Assembly: GCF_027853245.1 (NCBI RefSeq)
Contig: NZ_JAPTZM010000001.1
DNA: 64,000 bases
Direction: 5' to 3' (one strand)
DNA from: Atlantibacter subterraneus
Lineage (GTDB): Bacteria > Pseudomonadota > Gammaproteobacteria > Enterobacterales > Enterobacteriaceae
This document shows, piece after piece, positions 59,653-64,000 of the stretch. The notes below the pieces were generated by a model. That model ran no database searches. It saw only the letters and a program-made list of their open reading frames with translations, and had not been told where the DNA came from. The position numbers and the translations under genes were made by a program. Position 1 is the first letter of the stretch, and each line of letters starts with the position of its first letter.

Positions 59653-62600
59653 TCAGAAAGTGTAGCGGTAAGAAATCCCGACCTGCTGGCCGGTGTTATG
59701 GCTGGAGGCATCCAGGCTATAGCCTACGCCCCAGGTCATATTGCCCTTTTGCATTTTCACGCCCAGCTTGCCTTCGAACGCAGTTTTATCCATGACTTCA
59801 GCCGAGATGCGGTCTGACGCCGGGATCCCCGTCGCCCGGACTTTGCTGGTCACATCGGTATCTCCCGAGGTAAACACCACCGACATATCCGCATCGGTAC
59901 TCAGCGCCCAACCAGAATCCATCGCCCAGGTTTTATTCAGCCGTACCCCTACCGGGAACTGCCAGATATCCTGACGGGTTTTATCGGTTTTAAACACGCC
60001 TTCACCGCCTGATGCACGGGTGGTGAAGCCGTCCGTGGTGAGCTGGTTATAACGCGCGCCCACATGCGGGATGATATTCAGCACCGAGGCGTCAATCACA
60101 TACTCGCCGTTCAGGCCGACGGTCAGTACCGAAGTATCCACGTTATCGGCTTTCAACTTGCCGCCCATCCCCGTCCAGCCGGGTAAATGCTGGGACAGAT
60201 CGTGGCTGCCTGCGCTGTATCCCACGTCCGCCGTCAGGTTAAATGCCTCGTTGCGCCAGTTTTGATACAGCGAGACGCCGGTAAAGTTGAAATCATCGCG
60301 AGTGGCATTGAAATCGCCGTCAGAGTCGGTTTTGCCTTTTCCGGTATTGACCGCCACGCCGGTGCGCAGGTTGCCGTTTGCCAGGGCATAGTCTTTATCC
60401 ACCCCGACGATCACGCCCCAGAAATCGGTGTCGTAACCATAACGGGTGTTCCCGGCGCTAAAATCGTCGCTCTGCTGATTACCGTACAGAGCCTGAACCC
60501 ATACGCCCGCATCCTGGGCGGTATCCAGATCCGGCGCGGCGTTGCGATCGTAAATGGCATTGTTCACGGCTTTATTCACCGCCAGGCTGCTGCTTTGTAC
60601 CCCACCCGCCACCGCCAGCTGCGCGGCGCTGTTCAACGTTTTCACTACGTCGCTGACGCTGGCGCTCGGCGCTTCAATCGCGCGGGAGAGCATACGCACG
60701 CCGGCATCCGGGCTGTTCACCGCGTTGGCGTTGTCGTTCATCATCCGATCCAGCGCATTGCTGACCATGACGCCCGGCAACACCTCGCTGGCGCGTTTAG
60801 CGGTGGTGGTGACGTTCACGCCGTTCTCCGTCGGGCTGAGCGTCGCCTGTAACAGTTTGTTGGCGATCAGGTTAGCGTCGCGCCAGCCGTTGCCCGCGAA
60901 ATCCAGGCTGGTAAAGCCGTCGGCGATGGCATAGGTGCGGTTCGCCTGGGCATCGGCAATATACAGCTTCGCGCTGTCCGCCACGCTCAGCGTACCGCTG
61001 CTGGCGGTTAGCGCCACGTTACCGTTGGTGGTCGACGCGCTGTTCACCATCAATAGCGACTGCTCGCCGAAGACGGCGGCGTTAGCCGTGGCATCGCGCT
61101 GCGCCGCCGGAACGTCTGCGGTGAGACTGCCGTCGATACGCAATCCGCCCTGCCCGGCCACCAGCGTTTGCGGGGCCAGCACCGCCAACGCAGCGGTCGC
61201 GTCCTGCCCCCAGACCAGGCTGCTGGCAGCGAAATCACGATTTACGCTATCGACATCGCTGCCGCCCAGCATCAGTAGCGAGTTCTGGCCTGCGGTCAGG
61301 CGACCATTAACCTGATTACCGCCCAGCGCTACGCGGGAAGCGTCGCTCAGCGTCGCGCCATCCTGCCAGGCCGGGTCGATAAACAGCGCGGCCCCCTGCA
61401 AATCTACACTGTCAGCGGTCAGCACCCCGGCGGCGCTGGCGTCACCGACGGTGATACGCGCGTCGCTACCGGCGGTTAACGAACCGGCGTTGACTGTCCC
61501 GGCCACCGCCATCTGTCCTTGATCCTGAATCGCCACGTCCGCCGTTAGCGTGGCGTTTTGATTAACGTTCAGCTCACCACGGCTAATCACGCCGGTGCCC
61601 GTCACGGTGTGATGGCCTGCGGCAACGTTCATTACCCCTGCGCTTTCGACGTTGATAACGCCATCCAGAGTAGATTCAGTGGCCCCGGTTGCCATCGATC
61701 CCAGATTCAGCATCCCCTGATTCACGTTTACGGTTACATTACTGGCCGCAACGCCAGACGAGGTAATCAACGGGCCGCCAAGCGCGCCGGTCAAGGTCAA
61801 CGCCTGGTTGCCTTCAATGACTACCGCAGGATTACCGACACCGTTGAGCTGCAACTGTGCCGCGCCAAAACCGTTCGCCACGTGTTGAGAATCAGCATCA
61901 GAAGGGGTACCACCAACCTGAATACGGTTTTTATCCGCCGTGACCGCCACGTTGGCCAGCACTGCGCCGGTCATCGCTGCGTCATTCAGCGTGGTGGTGC
62001 CGGTGGCCTGGTCGCCGTCCATCAGCGTCCCCGTCATCACCAGCGAATAGCCGTTCTGGCCCGCCAGCAGATCGTGCACCGATTTAACGTAATCAAGGCG
62101 ATAAGCACTGTCGTTTAACGCCAGTACGCTGTCGTTAAAGGCGATACGCGAGCCGGAGAGCGTCAGGCTATCCGCAGAGGCGGTTTCTGCCGAGGCCGCC
62201 TGAGTAAACAGCTGCGCCGAGTGGGTTTCCAGTACGCTGTTATTCAGGGTCAGCGACGAGGCGTCGCCAAGCGTCAGCGTGTCGGCAATCAGCTTACTGG
62301 CGCTGAACGCGAGATTGCCCTGGGTGAGATTCACCGGCGCAACCACGCTGCCTCCGCTCACCGTCAGCTGCTGGCCAACGTTGGCATCGCTGAAACCGCC
62401 CTCCATCACCAGGTTTCCGTTCAGGTTCAAGGCGTTAAAGCCGCTGAATTTTCCGCCGTCAATCTGCTGAATGGAAGCGCCGAGGTTTAGCACGCTGCTG
62501 CCGTTGCCGTAGAGGTTGCCCTGCACTTGCGCGTTATCCAGCCAGATGGCCGCGTTCTGTAGCGTGCCGTTGTTGAGGATTACGTCGCCGGTCACCAGGC

Positions 62601-63750
62601 TGTTATCGGTAATATGCAGCGCCAGATCGCCTTTTCCGCCGCTGGCGTTAATATTCCCGTCCACCACGCTATCGGCCAGTGTAACCTGGATATCTTTAGC
62701 ATTGCGGAGCGTTAAATTCCCTGAGAGTTGGCTGGAAGTAAAAGTACTGCTAATAAGATCGGCACCGGCGAGATCGCTATTTCCGGTCACCGTAGAATCG
62801 TTAACGTTTAAAAACGTGTGTTTGGCATTAATTAAAGAGAGCGCATTGTTATTGGTGTCAGTAGTGGCTGTCGCGCTGCTGCCATCCAGCGAGACCCGTG
62901 TGGTGCCGCCGGAGCCGCTGACGGCTAACGTGCCGAACAGGTCGCTTTGTTCTACCTGAACGGTATTGGTATTCGCTGAAGAAGTGAGCCCTGACAGATT
63001 AATGGCGGTTTTGGTGGCGTTTGCCGCGTTGCGGCTATCAATAACGCTGTTTTTCAGCGCTACTGTATTATCACCCAGGCCATTATAAATCAGGATCCCG
63101 CCTTGATTAATCTCACTGTCGGTCAGTTCAATATTATGGCTGCCTGCGCCGCCGGTAAAAATACCGCCGTTGAGTTGGCTATTATTGGTGATTTCAATTT
63201 CCTGATTGCCTTTATCTGCACTATCCAGATAAATGGCGTAACCTTTGGCGTAGGCTTTTCCTCGGGTATTTCGGTCGTAATCTTTTGTTGGGTCGGCACC
63301 GTTCAGTGTCGAATGATCAACGACAATATGGCTGTGGGTGGTAGAGCCTCCCGCTTCCAGCCAGTCCACCGAAGCATCATTGACCAGGGTAATATTGACC
63401 GAACCGCCCTTACTGGCGTTGATATAAAAGCCATCCAGTTTGGCCCCATCAACCAGTAAGCTTTGTAGATCGTTATCGCCACGGGAAGCGCCGCCAGCGG
63501 CGGTATACAGGTTTTGCGCTTTGGCATTGCCGTCAATAATGGCGTTTTGCGAAGGGACTGTAAAATACCAGGCTTTGGCAGACGTATAGTTGCCGTAGAG
63601 CGTCATATCATTTTCAACCAGCCCGCATACTCCATTTCCGCTGGTAGATACACACTCGCTGGCATAGCTGGAACTGGCCATAACCATACTACCGGTAAAA
63701 ATAATGGCCATACTTTGTGCGACAGGTGTTAACTGGAAATACTTTCTCAT
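59653..63750 (-). CDS. Classical (type Va) autotransporter adhesin-like protein
   Basis: The ATG at 63750 with AGGAG 7 nt upstream gives 1365 residues; a TTG two codons earlier is rejected. Signal peptide MRKYFQLTPVAQSMAIIFTG to YAS|ECVS. The passenger (about residues 33-1080) is beta-helical, with repeated short strands such as NGGIFTGGAGSHNIELTDSEIN and GDVILNNGTLQNAAIWLDNAQV, and two cysteines at its start. The C-terminal beta-barrel of about 270 residues (from DAGVWVQALYGNQQSDDF) ends in the outer-membrane signature YRYTF. No protease motif was noted, so adhesion or aggregation is more likely than proteolysis (inference). Confidence 0.93.
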   Translation of the reverse strand: MRKYFQLTPVAQSMAIIFTGSMVMASSSYASECVSTSGNGVCGLVENDMTLYGNYTSAKAWYFTVPSQNAIIDGNAKAQNLYTAAGGASRGDNDLQSLLVDGAKLDGFYINASKGGSVNITLVNDASVDWLEAGGSTTHSHIVVDHSTLNGADPTKDYDRNTRGKAYAKGYAIYLDSADKGNQEIEITNNSQLNGGIFTGGAGSHNIELTDSEINQGGILIYNGLGDNTVALKNSVIDSRNAANATKTAINLSGLTSSANTNTVQVEQSDLFGTLAVSGSGGTTRVSLDGSSATATTDTNNNALSLINAKHTFLNVNDSTVTGNSDLAGADLISSTFTSSQLSGNLTLRNAKDIQVTLADSVVDGNINASGGKGDLALHITDNSLVTGDVILNNGTLQNAAIWLDNAQVQGNLYGNGSSVLNLGASIQQIDGGKFSGFNALNLNGNLVMEGGFSDANVGQQLTVSGGSVVAPVNLTQGNLAFSASKLIADTLTLGDASSLTLNNSVLETHSAQLFTQAASAETASADSLTLSGSRIAFNDSVLALNDSAYRLDYVKSVHDLLAGQNGYSLVMTGTLMDGDQATGTTTLNDAAMTGAVLANVAVTADKNRIQVGGTPSDADSQHVANGFGAAQLQLNGVGNPAVVIEGNQALTLTGALGGPLITSSGVAASNVTVNVNQGMLNLGSMATGATESTLDGVINVESAGVMNVAAGHHTVTGTGVISRGELNVNQNATLTADVAIQDQGQMAVAGTVNAGSLTAGSDARITVGDASAAGVLTADSVDLQGAALFIDPAWQDGATLSDASRVALGGNQVNGRLTAGQNSLLMLGGSDVDSVNRDFAASSLVWGQDATAALAVLAPQTLVAGQGGLRIDGSLTADVPAAQRDATANAAVFGEQSLLMVNSASTTNGNVALTASSGTLSVADSAKLYIADAQANRTYAIADGFTSLDFAGNGWRDANLIANKLLQATLSPTENGVNVTTTAKRASEVLPGVMVSNALDRMMNDNANAVNSPDAGVRMLSRAIEAPSASVSDVVKTLNSAAQLAVAGGVQSSSLAVNKAVNNAIYDRNAAPDLDTAQDAGVWVQALYGNQQSDDFSAGNTRYGYDTDFWGVIVGVDKDYALANGNLRTGVAVNTGKGKTDSDGDFNATRDDFNFTGVSLYQNWRNEAFNLTADVGYSAGSHDLSQHLPGWTGMGGKLKADNVDTSVLTVGLNGEYVIDASVLNIIPHVGARYNQLTTDGFTTRASGGEGVFKTDKTRQDIWQFPVGVRLNKTWAMDSGWALSTDADMSVVFTSGDTDVTSKVRATGIPASDRISAEVMDKTAFEGKLGVKMQKGNMTWGVGYSLDASSHNTGQQVGISYRYTF

Positions 63751-64000
63751 GATCAAGCTCCTTTTGTGAGAATAAAAAAACCAGCAAAGCGTTTACAATT
63801 TCTTATCGGCGCGCCTTGCTTTTAATAACAATAACAAACTTCCTGAATTACCTTGTTAAGACCAAAGACCCGCCACCAGGAAAATTCTTATCAGTAATTA
63901 CAATTTCTTGTTTTTGTACGCATTTAGTTACCAATAAAAAAATCAACCGCACGTTATGTCGCTATTTGGATAAGATTAATCCTATACTCATAGAATATTT
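63751..64000. other. AT-rich upstream region of the autotransporter gene
   Basis: 250 bases to the window edge with a strong ribosome site but no further ORF that I can support. The DNA is AT-rich with several candidate -10 elements, as is common for H-NS-controlled surface-protein genes. Confidence 0.45.

Noticed and set aside
1..64000. tRNA, rRNA, insertion sequences, prophage and CRISPR features
   Set aside because: Looked for by eye throughout; no cloverleaf, transposase, integrase or spacer array was recognised. A tRNAscan or ISfinder run would be needed to exclude small remnants.

Overview
The window is chromosomal DNA from a member of the Enterobacteriaceae that is not E. coli itself. 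Many genes match E. coli or Salmonella proteins closely (dcp, ydfG, rspR, ydfZ, ydfI, rspA, ynfA, ynfB, speG, ynfC, ynfD, bioD2, mlc, ynfL, ynfM, ydgD, mdtIJ, mgtS). Their order follows the E. coli dcp-to-mdtJI arc, interrupted by gene blocks typical of Enterobacter, Kosakonia, Klebsiella or Citrobacter relatives. All identifications come from reading the sequence and from memory of the families; no database search was run.

Layout. 1-9.6 kb: an AT-rich accessory adhesin locus. It holds a very large trimeric autotransporter adhesin (cut by the left window edge), a co-transcribed exported helical-repeat protein, a cytosolic winged-helix regulator, and a divergent ToxR-like membrane regulator overlapped by a PsaF/ToxS-like partner. 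9.6-15.4 kb: an AcoD/AldB-type aldehyde dehydrogenase with a sigma-54 promoter, its divergent AcoR-like activator with a candidate enhancer site between them, a rhodanese/FtrA pair, then the PhoP-linked small-gene locus mgtS with the convergent sRNA MgrR. 15.4-21.6 kb: small unknown proteins, a lipid A acyltransferase (LpxP type), dcp, ydfG, rspR and ydfZ. 21.6-28.9 kb: a hexuronate/mannonate catabolic cluster (rspA, uxaC, GPH transporter, ydfI, ACS transporter). 29-34 kb: ynfA, ynfB, speG, ynfC, ynfD, then murQ-murP for MurNAc use. 34.2-41.3 kb: a Tat-exported spermidine-dehydrogenase-like flavoprotein with a tri-haem cytochrome c, and the OsmU osmoprotectant ABC operon. 41.3-49.1 kb: bioD2, mlc, ynfL, ynfM, an M32 carboxypeptidase, ydgU, ydgD, mdtJI. 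49.5-53.9 kb: ASCH and Nudix proteins, then eptA-basR-basS. 54-64 kb: an accessory small two-gene pair (possible toxin/immunity module), a hydrolase, yaiL, a cold-shock-domain protein, a split SOS mutagenesis locus (umuC and umuD separated by a divergent amidotransferase gene, each with its own LexA box), and a classical autotransporter.

How the genes fit together. Three neighbouring functions handle spermidine: acetylation (speG), export (mdtJI) and probable periplasmic oxidation (spdH-like plus cytochrome). PhoP/PmrA envelope-stress logic recurs: mgtS and mgrR carry PhoP-box promoters, eptA-basRS carries a PmrA box, and a PmrA-box-like site lies upstream of the lpxP-type gene. The rspA cluster provides a route from glucuronate through fructuronate and mannonate to 2-keto-3-deoxygluconate with two transporters, next to its probable regulator RspR. 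Candidate operators (sigma-54 with enhancer dyad, FNR, LexA, a MurR-type palindrome) are listed individually.
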